From Arthrobacter sp. 9V (GTDB lineage: Bacteria > Actinomycetota > Actinomycetes > Actinomycetales > Micrococcaceae), in NCBI RefSeq assembly GCF_902506065.1, contig NZ_LR732912.1, positions 1,350,718 to 1,414,717 of the forward strand: a DNA stretch of 64,000 nucleotides, read 5' to 3'. How positions within the stretch are numbered: position 1 is the first letter of the stretch; the number at the start of each line of letters is the position of its first letter. The position numbers were made by a program, and so were the translations under genes. This document shows positions 25,240 through 33,619 of this stretch, piece by piece. A model generated the notes under the pieces. That model worked only from the letters and a program-made list of their open reading frames with translations, ran no database searches and had not been told where the DNA came from.

Positions 25240-26754
25240 TCAGGGCAGTAGCTCGAACCTGATCTCCCGGCTGGCGATATCGGCCTTCAGCAGCCGAACC
25301 CGCACGTTGGTTCCGGACTCCATTTCTCCGTCACACCGGGCTGTGACGGCAGGGTCTGCTATCTGGATGACGCCATAGGGCCCGTTGCCGTTGCCGTTCC
25401 CGTTCCCGTTCCCGTTTCCGTTGCCATTTCCATTGGAAGCTCTGGCGCCGGCTCCGTTGGAGGGCTTGGACCCGGAAATGACAACAGCGTCAAATTCCTG
25501 GCCGATGTGGTTGGCCAGCAGGGCTGCTTCCACAGTGTCCAGGGCCGCGCGCTCAAGGCGGCCGGCCACCTGGTCCGAGGAGGCCATGATCTCCGGCAAC
25601 GATGGAAGGGCTTCACGCGCCCACTGAGGGATTTCCCGGTTGTTGCTGAGCGATTCGCAGATCACCAGGACAAAGCGATCGATAAGGCGCCGCAACGGCG
25701 CGGTGGTGTGTGCATAGGGTGCCCCGATGGCTGCCTGAATCACCTCTGGAGGCACCTCACCGTCAAAGGGGGTGTAACCGGCTCCCCGGAACAACGTGCC
25801 GGCGGAATGCAGGATGGCCAGTTGCTTGGGATCGGACGCGTCCAAGGTCCTCAGGTACTCGCCGTAGCTGACCTGGCCGTCCCAAGGTTTGCCGAGTGCA
25901 GAGGTCTGGCGCTTGAAATGGAGCAGCGACCGGTCGTCCGGTGCGGGCATGGTGCGCAGGACGCCCACTTTTCCGTCGAGCATCATCTGGGCGGCAGCCA
26001 TACCGGTCATCAAGGAGATCTGTGCGTTCCAGTCCTCAACGGGGAGGGACGGGGCAGCAGCGATCCGGTACCCGCCGCCGTCGGTGGCTTGGACAATTTC
26101 CTGTTCCGGCAGGTTCAGGCTTGCGCCGCCGCGCAGCCGTTCCAGTTCGACGCGCTTAAGTCCCACTTCCTTGAGGAGCTGAAGGACGGGCGGGGCTGTA
26201 TGGTCATCGATCTGCTGTTGAGCGCCCTTGTAACTCAGCTTGGCGCGGCTGCGGACGGCCGCGCGCGCAACAGTGACGGCCTGAACTTCGGCCCGGGCAT
26301 CCAACTCAAAGTCCCAGACGAAAGCACTGCAATCCTGATCGGCCAGGAGACTGCCGGCGTTCTCGCTGATGATCTCCGGATGCAACGGGATCCGGCCGTC
26401 AGGTGCGTAGAAGGTCTGTCCGCGCTGTCGCGTTTCGGTGTCCAGGGCGCCACCGGGCGTTACGAAGGAGGGAACATCGGCGATTGCGTAGAAGACCTTA
26501 TAGCCTTGGCCGGCGCGCTCGATGAACAGGGCCTGGTCCAAATCAGTGGACGTGGCCGGGTCAATGGTCACAAACGGTATGTCCCGCAGGTCCTGAGCCG
26601 GCAACTCAAGGTTTTCCACTGCTTGACGTGCTTCTGCCACTGCTTCCACCGGGTATTCACCCGGGAGTTCCAGCTCTGTCCTCAGGGCGGCAAGGGCCGC
26701 GGCGAGCTGATCCGACGAGTCGTCGACGTTGGGCGCAATCCGATGATGTGACAC
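25240..26754 (-). CDS. RNB-domain exoribonuclease
   Basis: The 504-aa 3'-5' exoribonuclease belongs to the RNase II/R family but lacks N-terminal cold-shock domains. The catalytic RNB domain contains TIDPATSTDLDQAL near residue 65 with the metal-binding Asp residues, and APYAHTTAPLRRLIDRF near residue 345. The C-terminal beta domain (from about 420) is interrupted by nine Asn-Gly repeats (about 441-458), which probably form a flexible loop before the final VIQIADPAV strand. It is upstream of the helicase on the same strand but separated by the helicase's own leader, so RNA decay genes are clustered. Confidence 0.9.
   Translation of the reverse strand: MSHHRIAPNVDDSSDQLAAALAALRTELELPGEYPVEAVAEARQAVENLELPAQDLRDIPFVTIDPATSTDLDQALFIERAGQGYKVFYAIADVPSFVTPGGALDTETRQRGQTFYAPDGRIPLHPEIISENAGSLLADQDCSAFVWDFELDARAEVQAVTVARAAVRSRAKLSYKGAQQQIDDHTAPPVLQLLKEVGLKRVELERLRGGASLNLPEQEIVQATDGGGYRIAAAPSLPVEDWNAQISLMTGMAAAQMMLDGKVGVLRTMPAPDDRSLLHFKRQTSALGKPWDGQVSYGEYLRTLDASDPKQLAILHSAGTLFRGAGYTPFDGEVPPEVIQAAIGAPYAHTTAPLRRLIDRFVLVICESLSNNREIPQWAREALPSLPEIMASSDQVAGRLERAALDTVEAALLANHIGQEFDAVVISGSKPSNGAGARASNGNGNGNGNGNGNGNGNGPYGVIQIADPAVTARCDGEMESGTNVRVRLLKADIASREIRFELLP
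25381..25434 (-). repeat. Nine-copy hexanucleotide repeat encoding (Asn-Gly)9
   Basis: Nine tandem 6-bp units of the form AAY-GGN fill 54 bp in frame inside the RNB nuclease gene. Third positions vary slightly, so it is an imperfect microsatellite. Changes by whole units keep the frame and would alter only loop length. Confidence 0.9.
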
Positions 26755-26804
26755 GAAAATCAGGTTAGCCCGAAATGCGTCGATAGTCTTGGATGCCCTC
26801 GCAG

Positions 26805-26842
26805 AAGAACCCGCCGTCCCGAACAGGGAGCGGCGGGTTCTT
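26805..26842 (-). terminator. Hairpin downstream of the TM2 gene
   Basis: AAGAACCCGCCG (26805-26816) pairs perfectly with CGGCGGGTTCTT (26831-26842) around a 14-nt loop. On the minus strand it follows the TM2 gene stop by 30 bp and ends in TTCTTCTG. The U-run is weak, but placement between the two minus-strand genes fits a terminator. Confidence 0.65.
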
Positions 26843-26872
26843 GCCCGTAATCAGTGTGTGCTGCCGGATGGG

Positions 26873-27832
26873 TTACTGACCCGCCGGGGGTGTCAGGGTG
26901 AAGGTTGCGGCTTCCTCGCCGTAGACGTCAGTGATAACCACGGTGGTGGGGCCGTTCTTGATATCAAACGCGATCACTCCCTGCTGTACCTCTCCTGCGG
27001 CAACGTTCCCCATGGGAAGGCTGCCCAAGCCTTCCTCAAGGAACAGGGGTTCTCCCTGCTTGCCGTCAGCATCGTAGGCTTCGAAGTTTGTTGACGCAGT
27101 GAAACTGGTCCCGGTCACTGTCTCCCAGGACACTTCCAGTACCAGGAAACCTCCGTTGGCAGGTTTCATGTAGGACATGGAGGGGATCTCCCGGGTGTAA
27201 AGGGAATCGACCACACCCACCTTTACCGTGGTGCTTTCATCAACGTTCACCGTGAAGGAATTCGCTTCGCTGGCAGTACCCGATGACGGCAACAACGGCC
27301 CCTGGCTTGCCGAGGGGAGCGGCGCTATAGGCGTTGTTGCTCCCTGCTGGACTGCAGCAGCTACAAGAGTGAATGACAATACCGCGGAGACGATTCCTGC
27401 AATCAGGCCAGCGAACCAGACGACGATGGTGATGATCCATGCCTTCTTCTTGTTCTCCGGGTAACCTGCCAGCGGCCGGCCAAGCTTGTCCCGGGCGTTG
27501 CCAGTCAGTGTGATGATGAGGTCCACAATGGACCAGATGCCGAAGCCACCGGCAGTGAGCAGCTTCGCGATTCCGGTCCCGATCTTGCCCAGGTAGAAAC
27601 GATCCACACCCAAGCCGCCCAGGAGAAGGGCCAGAATCCACGTGGTCATGAACGACTTCGCCGGGAGTGCACCGCCCGGTGTTCCATAGGGGCTGGTCTC
27701 GGGTCCGGCCTGGTAGCCCGGTTGTGCACCGTTTTGGAACTGGCCGCCATAGGCGTAGGGCGCTGTGGGAACCGGTGGAATCCCTGATCCGTCCTCGTTT
27801 TGGGGCGCGGGAGGGTAACTTGGGTGACTCAT
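26873..27832 (-). CDS. TM2-domain membrane protein with extracytoplasmic DUF4352-like domain
   Basis: The 319-aa protein starts with a Pro/Gly/Tyr-rich cytoplasmic segment (1-58). A TM2 domain follows (about 60-112: WILALLLGGLGVDRFYLGK, then FGIWSIVDLI), which is a two-helix hairpin with a DRF-like motif. A third membrane helix lies at about 130-155. The rest is a predicted extracytoplasmic beta-sandwich (about 190-319) similar to DUF4352/telomeric-repeat-binding-like immunoprotective domains. A GAAGGA ribosome site precedes the ATG. Function unknown; the fusion of sensor-like outer domain and TM2 is common in actinobacteria. Confidence 0.82.
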   Translation of the reverse strand: MSHPSYPPAPQNEDGSGIPPVPTAPYAYGGQFQNGAQPGYQAGPETSPYGTPGGALPAKSFMTTWILALLLGGLGVDRFYLGKIGTGIAKLLTAGGFGIWSIVDLIITLTGNARDKLGRPLAGYPENKKKAWIITIVVWFAGLIAGIVSAVLSFTLVAAAVQQGATTPIAPLPSASQGPLLPSSGTASEANSFTVNVDESTTVKVGVVDSLYTREIPSMSYMKPANGGFLVLEVSWETVTGTSFTASTNFEAYDADGKQGEPLFLEEGLGSLPMGNVAAGEVQQGVIAFDIKNGPTTVVITDVYGEEAATFTLTPPAGQ

Positions 27833-27976
27833 GGAAGATCCTTCAGTGAAGTGGGTGCGAGGAGGAGGACTTACGGCATGCAGGGCATGAGGACAGTCGA
27901 CTCACTTCGAGCCAGCCTAGTGGGAATGGCGCTGGAAGCGGGAACCCAAACCCGGAACCTTACGGCCGGCCGGGGA

Positions 27977-27982
27977 TAGGCT
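27977..27982 (+). promoter_or_regulatory. Leaderless promoter -10 of the ferritin-fold gene
   Basis: TAGGCT lies 6 nt before ATG 27989, with no Shine-Dalgarno. Confidence 0.55.
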
Positions 27983-27988
27983 GGCTCC

Positions 27989-28657
27989 ATGGGCATTTCC
28001 CCGGACGCCGCAGCCTCCGCCGGGCAACTCTCCGCGGAGTTGCTTGGTGCCATGGCTTATGGGGAACTGTCCGCCTTCGGGCGGCTCTCCCTGGATTCCC
28101 GGTATGCACCCACACTGCATGACAGGTCAGTGCTGGCCAAGATCGCGGTGGGAGCCTACGGGAACTTCGCCCTCCTCAGCGACCGACTGTCCGAGATGGG
28201 TGTAGACCCCGAGCATGCCATGCTGCCGTTCCAGCGTTCCTTCGATCACTTTCATGAGCGCACCAATCCGGGGGACTGGTTCGAGTCGGTCATGAAGGCC
28301 TATGTCATAGACACCGTGTCATCGGACTTCTACAGGGCCGTCTCGATGTTCCTCGACCCAACAACGCAACGTTTTGTAAAACGCGTGGCTTCCCCGGACC
28401 AAGCCACTGAGGTCCTCCGCGTCCTGCTCAGGAGGGCCCTGGCCGATGACCCGCGCCTGGCCTCGCGCCTTGCCCTGTGGGGACGTCGTTTGGTGGGTGA
28501 GGCCTTGACCCAGGCGCAGCGGGTAGGCATGGAGCACCCCCTGCTGGGTCCGGTGCTGAAAAGCGGCGGGGACGCGCGTGCCGAGGTGAGGTCGCTGACG
28601 AGCGAATTGGCCAGGAAGCATGCCCTCCGGATGACGGGCCTTGGCCTCACCGCATAG
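27989..28657 (+). CDS. MiaE-like ferritin-fold protein
   Basis: The 222-aa, mostly helical protein belongs to the actinobacterial ferritin-fold group related to MiaE (tRNA 2-methylthio-N6-isopentenyladenosine hydroxylase). Candidate di-iron ligands are the Glu in the first helix (GAMAYGELSAF) and the Glu/His in FDHFHERTNPGDW near residue 90. In mycobacteria (Rv3210c) it also neighbours the DEAD-box helicase, so an RNA-modification or RNA-linked role is plausible but unproven. The start is set by the TAGGCT box 6 nt upstream. Confidence 0.8.
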   Translation: MGISPDAAASAGQLSAELLGAMAYGELSAFGRLSLDSRYAPTLHDRSVLAKIAVGAYGNFALLSDRLSEMGVDPEHAMLPFQRSFDHFHERTNPGDWFESVMKAYVIDTVSSDFYRAVSMFLDPTTQRFVKRVASPDQATEVLRVLLRRALADDPRLASRLALWGRRLVGEALTQAQRVGMEHPLLGPVLKSGGDARAEVRSLTSELARKHALRMTGLGLTA

Positions 28658-28718
28658 GACTCTGACGTCGTGGGAGGCTGACCTCGCGCCTCCGGACTGC
28701 CCTCAAGCGGGCGGCGGG

Positions 28719-29390
28719 TCAGACAGTGTCCAGCGCCTGCAGCAGCGACTTTGCTGCCGCCGTCGGGTCCGTTGCCTCGGTGATGGCGCGGACCACAACA
28801 ATCCTGCTCGCCCCCGCGGCCACTACCTGCTCAACGTTGCTGTGGTCGATGCCGCCAATGGCGAACCAGGGAAGTGTCACCTCGCCGCGTGAACGCTTCA
28901 GCGCTTCTGCGGCATATGTGACCAGCTCCGTCCCAACAGCCGCGCGGCCGGGTTTGGTGGGTGTCGCCCAGACCGGACCCACGCAGAAATAGTCCAATCC
29001 CAAAGGGCCCTGGGCGGTGGCAACTGCTGCGTCAATTTGTTCGGGTGTGTGGGTGGAGAGACCAATGGCGGTGACGTTCGGCAAGAGGGTCCGGGCGGCG
29101 GTCAGTGGGAGGTCTTTTTGCCCGATGTGGAACACGGGAGCCCCGGAAATACTGGCAACATCGGCCCTGTCATTGACGGCCCACAGGCGCCCGTGCCGTT
29201 GCGCGACGCTCCGCAGGACGGCCAACATTTCCAGTTCCTCTGCAGCTTCCAGAGTCTTGTCCCGGAGTTGGATGATGTCCACGCCGCCCTCGAAAGCGGC
29301 ATCCACAAAGTCTTCAAAATCGCCCTGCCGTTTACGGGCGTCGGTGCACAGGTAGAGGCGGGCAGAGGCGAGAGCGTCAGGCTGGGTCAT
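28719..29390 (-). CDS. thiE: Thiamine phosphate synthase
   Basis: ThiE couples hydroxymethylpyrimidine diphosphate and thiazole phosphate to give thiamine phosphate. The 223-aa TIM barrel has the family motifs IIQLRDKTL near residue 37, AVNDRADVA near 68, STHTPEQ near 110, [18 protein letters not shown] near 133, and WFAIGGI near 173. ATG 29388-29390 is chosen over the longer frame because TACTCT lies 7 nt before it. It is divergent from the riboswitch-controlled thiO-thiS-thiG operon and so is not itself under that riboswitch. Confidence 0.94.
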   Translation of the reverse strand: MTQPDALASARLYLCTDARKRQGDFEDFVDAAFEGGVDIIQLRDKTLEAAEELEMLAVLRSVAQRHGRLWAVNDRADVASISGAPVFHIGQKDLPLTAARTLLPNVTAIGLSTHTPEQIDAAVATAQGPLGLDYFCVGPVWATPTKPGRAAVGTELVTYAAEALKRSRGEVTLPWFAIGGIDHSNVEQVVAAGASRIVVVRAITEATDPTAAAKSLLQALDTV

Positions 29391-29397
29391 GGAAACC

Positions 29398-29416
29398 AGA
29401 GTAGTTCCTCTAAACT
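29398..29416. promoter_or_regulatory. Divergent promoters of thiE and the thiOSG riboswitch RNA
   Basis: On the minus strand TACTCT (29398-29403) is 7 nt before the thiE ATG (leaderless). On the plus strand TAAACT (29411-29416) would start RNA near 29423, exactly at the 5' edge of the riboswitch aptamer. The two -10 boxes are only 7 bp apart. Confidence 0.5.
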
Positions 29417-29423
29417 GGGCACG

Positions 29424-29520
29424 TACTGCGGGAGCCGCGACGATCGTCATATGACTGTCCGGCTGAGAGGGCTTCAGAGCCGACCGCTTGACCTGATCCG
29501 GCTAGTACCGGCGTAGGGAA
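29424..29520 (+). promoter_or_regulatory. TPP riboswitch (THI element) upstream of thiO
   Basis: The conserved blocks are in order: GCGGGAGCC (29429-29437), GGCTGAGAGGGC (29461-29472) with the invariant CUGAGA, and CGCTTGACCTGATCCGG (29485-29501) with ACCUGAUC, then GTAGGGAAGG. The variable P3 extension lies between the first two. The last block overlaps the only purine-rich ribosome site before ATG 29529. This points to translational control: with thiamine pyrophosphate bound, the ribosome site would be closed. Confidence 0.93.
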
Positions 29521-29528
29521 GGAAACGA

Positions 29529-30797
29529 ATGGCAGATTCCCGCCATACCCACCTCATGGCAGACGTGGCCGTCATCGGCGCCGGCGTCATAGGACTTGGC
29601 ATCGCTCACGAAGCCAGGCGACAGGGCCGGTCAGTGGTGCTGATCGATCCCCACCCGGCTTCGGGCGCAACATTTGCAGCTGCCGGAATGCTTGCACCCG
29701 TCAGCGAGCTGCATTACCAGGAGGAAGACCTCTTGGAACTGATGCTTGAATCTTCCCGGCTCTGGCCCTCCTTCGTGAATGGACTGCACCGCGAGGGAAG
29801 GGACAGCGGATACCGCACGACGCCGACACTCGCCGTGGGCGCGGATGCCGCCGATCGCAGGGCGCTCGCAGACCTGAGATCAGTGCAGCTTGCGGCCGGC
29901 CTGGGCGTTGAACCGCTGGCCCTCCGGGACGCGAGGCAGCGCGAGCCGCTGCTCAGTCCGCAGATTTCCTGCGCTTTCCACATCCCCGCAGACCATCACG
30001 TGGATCCGCGGAAGCTGGCGGCATGCCTCTTGGCGGAATTGACATCCCATGCGCCGGACGAGCAATCCTGGGTGCAAGGAGCCCACGAGGGATACGCCGA
30101 GGCTTCGCCGGCACGCCGCCTGCTGTGGGACGGCGGGCGCGTCACTGGTGTTCAGCTGGAGTCCGGCGGCGTCGTCCACGCCCAGGAGACGGTGGTGGCC
30201 AACGGACTGGGAGCGCCTCAACTGTCCGGGCTTCCTGAAGATCTGAACCTTCCGGTGAGGCCGGTTTACGGCGATATCCTCCGGCTCAGCGTCCCCGGGC
30301 ACCTACGCCCACTGATCTCCTCCACGGTCCGCGGGATGGTTCACGGGGTGCCCGTCTACATCGTTCCCCGGGACGACGGCACGGTGGTGATAGGAGCGAC
30401 CCAGCGCGAGGACGGATTGTCGGCGTCTTCCAACGCAGTTTCCGCCGGCGGTGTGTACCAACTGCTCAGGGACGCCCAACAACTGGTACCCGCAGTGGCC
30501 GAGCTGGAACTCCTGGAAGCAACCGCCCGCGCCCGCCCCGGAACGCCGGACAACGCGCCGCTCCTTGGCCGGGTGTCCGGTCCTGCAGGCGACGTTGACG
30601 GCTTGGTCATTGCCACAGGCTTCTTCCGCCACGGAGTCCTCCTGACCCCTGTGGCGGCAAAGATCGTGGGAGAACTCATGAACGGTTCCGCCGACCCGAG
30701 ATGGGCGCCCTTCCGTCCCGACCGTTTTACAAGCAGCGCTTCCCTCCCCGCCGTACTCACACCAGCAGCACAAACCCCCACCAAGGAATCCGCATGA
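29529..30797 (+). CDS. thiO: Glycine oxidase
   Basis: ThiO oxidises glycine to dehydroglycine (iminoacetate), a precursor of the thiazole ring of thiamine. The 422-aa flavoenzyme has the FAD dinucleotide fold VAVIGAGVIGLGIAHEA at about residues 13-29, ASGATFAAAGMLAP near 47, and the D-amino-acid-oxidase-type C-terminal motif ARARPGTPDNAPLLG near 340. It is under the TPP riboswitch. Its stop overlaps the thiS ATG (ATGA). ATG at codon 10 is an alternative start. Confidence 0.93.
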   Translation: MADSRHTHLMADVAVIGAGVIGLGIAHEARRQGRSVVLIDPHPASGATFAAAGMLAPVSELHYQEEDLLELMLESSRLWPSFVNGLHREGRDSGYRTTPTLAVGADAADRRALADLRSVQLAAGLGVEPLALRDARQREPLLSPQISCAFHIPADHHVDPRKLAACLLAELTSHAPDEQSWVQGAHEGYAEASPARRLLWDGGRVTGVQLESGGVVHAQETVVANGLGAPQLSGLPEDLNLPVRPVYGDILRLSVPGHLRPLISSTVRGMVHGVPVYIVPRDDGTVVIGATQREDGLSASSNAVSAGGVYQLLRDAQQLVPAVAELELLEATARARPGTPDNAPLLGRVSGPAGDVDGLVIATGFFRHGVLLTPVAAKIVGELMNGSADPRWAPFRPDRFTSSASLPAVLTPAAQTPTKESA

Positions 30798-31030
30798 ACA
30801 TCAAACTCAACGGAACCGATCACGCAGTCTCCGATGACGCATCCGTCAGCAGCCTCGTCACCGCCATCACCGGTCGTGCTCTTGACTCCCGCGGTCAAGC
30901 GGCCGACGGCGGCAAGCTGGGAGTCGCCGTCGCCCGTAATTCCGAGGTGGTGCCGCGCAGCCAATGGGCCGCCACAGCGCTCGCCGACGGAGATGAACTC
31001 GAACTCGTAACAGCAGTCCAAGGAGGCTGA
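30794..31030 (+). CDS. thiS: Thiamine sulfur carrier protein ThiS
   Basis: The 78-aa ubiquitin-fold sulfur carrier starts MNIKLNG and ends with the required Gly-Gly (VTAVQGG), which is adenylated and converted to thiocarboxylate. It is somewhat longer than typical 65-70 aa members, with an insertion around residues 32-42. It overlaps thiO by 4 bp and is 3 bp from thiG. No dedicated thiF is in this operon; moeZ at 33620 may supply the adenylation and sulfur transfer. Confidence 0.93.
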   Translation: MNIKLNGTDHAVSDDASVSSLVTAITGRALDSRGQAADGGKLGVAVARNSEVVPRSQWAATALADGDELELVTAVQGG

Positions 31031-31834
<804 letters not shown>

Positions 31835-31864
31835 CGGTGACTTCCGCACAATGGAGGAGCAGCC

Positions 31865-32191
31865 ATGTCAGAGCAGTTAACTGCAGAAGCCATCAATGCC
31901 GCCCTCGCAGACCTTCCGGACTGGAAGTACTTGGAAGGCCTGGTCACGGTCTATAAAACCTCGACGGCGGCCGACGCCTTGGCGCTCATCGCCGCGATCG
32001 GTCGGATTGCCGAGGAACAAAACCACCATCCTGATCTGGAATGGCGGTACAACAGGGTGTTCCTCCGCTACGTGTCCCACGATGCCGGCGGACAGGTAAC
32101 TCAACGTGACCTCGCCGCGGCCAAAGCAGTGAGCGAAACAACTGCCGGAAAAGGCGCCACCGCGCAGCCGGAGCGGTATCCGGCGTCGTAA
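31865..32191 (+). CDS. Pterin-4a-carbinolamine dehydratase
   Basis: The 108-aa protein of the PCD/DCoH family (4a-hydroxytetrahydrobiopterin dehydratase) has the typical motif EEQNHHPDLEWRYNRVFLRY near residues 48-67, with the catalytic His pair. The ribosome site GGAGGAG precedes the ATG. It begins 30 bp after thiG, so it may be read with it. No phenylalanine hydroxylase is in the window; many bacterial members have roles in cofactor recycling or are uncharacterised. It ends before a 40-bp perfect palindrome. Confidence 0.9.
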   Translation: MSEQLTAEAINAALADLPDWKYLEGLVTVYKTSTAADALALIAAIGRIAEEQNHHPDLEWRYNRVFLRYVSHDAGGQVTQRDLAAAKAVSETTAGKGATAQPERYPAS

Positions 32192-32200
32192 AGCGGTTAA

Positions 32201-32240
32201 GCAACAGTGACCGTCACCCATGGGTGACGGTCACTGTTGC
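32201..32240. terminator. 40-bp perfect palindrome between convergent genes
   Basis: Positions 32201-32220 are exactly repeated as their reverse complement at 32221-32240, with no spacer; the centre is CACCCATGGGTG. It begins 9 bp after the pterin dehydratase stop and ends 23 bp before the stop of the opposite gene. No U-run follows on either side. It is most likely a bidirectional terminator of the actinobacterial type. Confidence 0.75.
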
Positions 32241-32263
32241 AGTGCGGTATGGCTGTTTTAACC

Positions 32264-32566
32264 CTAGAGCCGCAGCGCCTTGGTCAGCGCCGCAGTATCG
32301 TGCTTGGTGCGCGTCCGGCCCAGGAACACTACTACACCGGCGGCAACAGCGGTTCCCAGGACAATGGGCAAGACCCACGGGATCCAGGTCGCGCCAGGCT
32401 GGTAACCCAGTCCGGCGCTGATGAAAAGGATCCAACTCAGGGTGCCCACGGCTGCTGAGACACCGGCCGGCAAAGCGATCCCGTATTTACCGTGCCGCTT
32501 GTCGTTGGCCCACACGATGAACCCGGTGGCAACGGTGGCCAGAACCACCACGACGAGAGAAAGCAT
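32264..32566 (-). CDS. Small three-helix membrane protein
   Basis: The 100-aa protein has three hydrophobic segments (about residues 2-20, 30-52 and 62-84) and a short basic tail (GRTRTKHDTAALTKAL). An AAGGAG ribosome site precedes the ATG. It has no recognised domain. Position next to DUF3107 and TetR genes matches the mycobacterial membrane gene Rv3209 by order, not by any similarity I can prove. Confidence 0.8.
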   Translation of the reverse strand: MLSLVVVVLATVATGFIVWANDKRHGKYGIALPAGVSAAVGTLSWILFISAGLGYQPGATWIPWVLPIVLGTAVAAGVVVFLGRTRTKHDTAALTKALRL

Positions 32567-32603
32567 GAAAACTCCTTAGCGGACGACGATAAGTGGGAAA
32601 GCC

Positions 32604-32828
32604 CTAGAGGGCGCCGAAGCCTACGCGGCGAACTTCCTCGGCGCCGATCTCCACGTAGCCCAACACGTTGCCGGGAACGATGATCTGGCGGCCCTTCTCA
32701 TCAGTGAGGCGAAGCTCGGAGCCATTGGTGACGGCCTCGGCCACAATCTTGGCTACGGCGTCAGCATCCAAGGAGGATTCGAGCACGATCTCACGGCCAA
32801 CGTTCTGAATGCCGATCTTTACTTCCAC
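32604..32828 (-). CDS. DUF3107 small protein
   Basis: The 74-aa protein belongs to a single-copy actinobacterial family (M. tuberculosis Rv3208A/TB9.4). It starts at GTG with a clear GGAGG ribosome site, so it is not leaderless. Alternating hydrophobic residues (VKIGIQNVGREIVLE, then IIVPGNVLGYVEIG) suggest a compact beta-rich fold. It lies next to a TetR gene as in mycobacteria. Function unknown. Confidence 0.92.
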   Translation of the reverse strand: MEVKIGIQNVGREIVLESSLDADAVAKIVAEAVTNGSELRLTDEKGRQIIVPGNVLGYVEIGAEEVRRVGFGAL

Positions 32829-32878
32829 AGCAAGGCCTCCAAGCCAATCAAGTTGTAAGTCAGTCCTCTATTTGTAGC

Positions 32879-33535
32879 CTAGGACTCTTTGGGGAATCGA
32901 CTGATTCCGCGCCAAGCTAAACGATAGATCAGATCACTGGCCACATCGAGGTCCAGGTTTCCATCGGTCTCAAGCCAATATCTGGCGCTGACCTGCGCCA
33001 TCCCGGCCAAACCACGCCCAAGAAGCTGCGCCTCAAGAGGGGGCAGCTTGGTGTCCTCGGCAATGACATGAGCCACCGCATCCGCGAACGTTTTGTTGAA
33101 AGTCTCCAAACGCGAGCTGACATCGGGATCGTTGATCAGGTCCGACTCGAACACCAGGCGATGGGCTTGGTCGTCGTCGGCAATGAACCTGTAATAGGCG
33201 CGCATGACTGCCTTCACGCGTTCCTTGTTGTCCGTGGTGGAGTTCAAGGCGTTGAGCATTAGCTGCGTCAGTGTTGCCAGGTGGCTGTCCAGCAGGGCCA
33301 TATAGAGCTCACGCTTGGACGGGAAGTGCTGGTACAGCACTGGTTTGCTCACATGTGCGGCTTCGGCGATCTCGTCCATGGCCGCCCCGTGGAAGCCGTT
33401 GGAGACGAAAACTTCCAATGCCGCGTTCAACAACTGTGCCCGGCGCTCGTCGCGTGGCAACCTTGGTGAACGCGTTGTGCCTGCCCGTTCCTGCTTGGCC
33501 GGTGCCTCACCGTTTGCCCGTGTGCCGTCAGCCAC
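32879..33535 (-). CDS. TetR-family transcriptional regulator
   Basis: The 218-aa regulator has a disordered basic N-terminus (1-28), then the TetR DNA-binding domain (about 32-78: helix-turn-helix AAMDEIAEAAHVSKPVLYQHF) and a C-terminal ligand domain with the YYRFIADDDQAHRLVFESD motif of the TetR_C_33-like group. I choose GTG 33533-33535: it follows the ribosome site AAAGGAAAGG, whereas the upstream in-frame codons include no good start. It is divergent from moeZ and matches mycobacterial Rv3208 in neighbourhood. The target is unknown. Confidence 0.9.
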   Translation of the reverse strand: MADGTRANGEAPAKQERAGTTRSPRLPRDERRAQLLNAALEVFVSNGFHGAAMDEIAEAAHVSKPVLYQHFPSKRELYMALLDSHLATLTQLMLNALNSTTDNKERVKAVMRAYYRFIADDDQAHRLVFESDLINDPDVSSRLETFNKTFADAVAHVIAEDTKLPPLEAQLLGRGLAGMAQVSARYWLETDGNLDLDVASDLIYRLAWRGISRFPKES

Positions 33536-33566
33536 AGTCTGCCGCCTTTCCTTTGCAGTTATGACT

Positions 33567-33614
33567 ACTCTACCGGGGGGTAATATGACCGGGCGGCATA
33601 TGCAGGCATACATT
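33567..33614. promoter_or_regulatory. Divergent promoters of the TetR gene and moeZ
   Basis: TAGAGT (33567-33572, minus) would start an RNA with a short leader containing AAAGG before the TetR GTG. TACATT (33609-33614, plus) is 5 nt before the moeZ ATG (leaderless). The 84-bp gap lets the TetR protein influence both, which is inference. Confidence 0.45.
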
Positions 33615-33619
33615 GGGGT

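Noticed and set aside
25381-25434. CRISPR or other spaced repeat array
   Set aside because: The repeat is a continuous in-frame hexamer microsatellite with no spacers. No CRISPR-like array was seen elsewhere.
25507-26751. A 414-codon plus-strand open frame opposite the RNB nuclease
   Set aside because: Shadow frame; the minus-strand protein has intact catalytic motifs.
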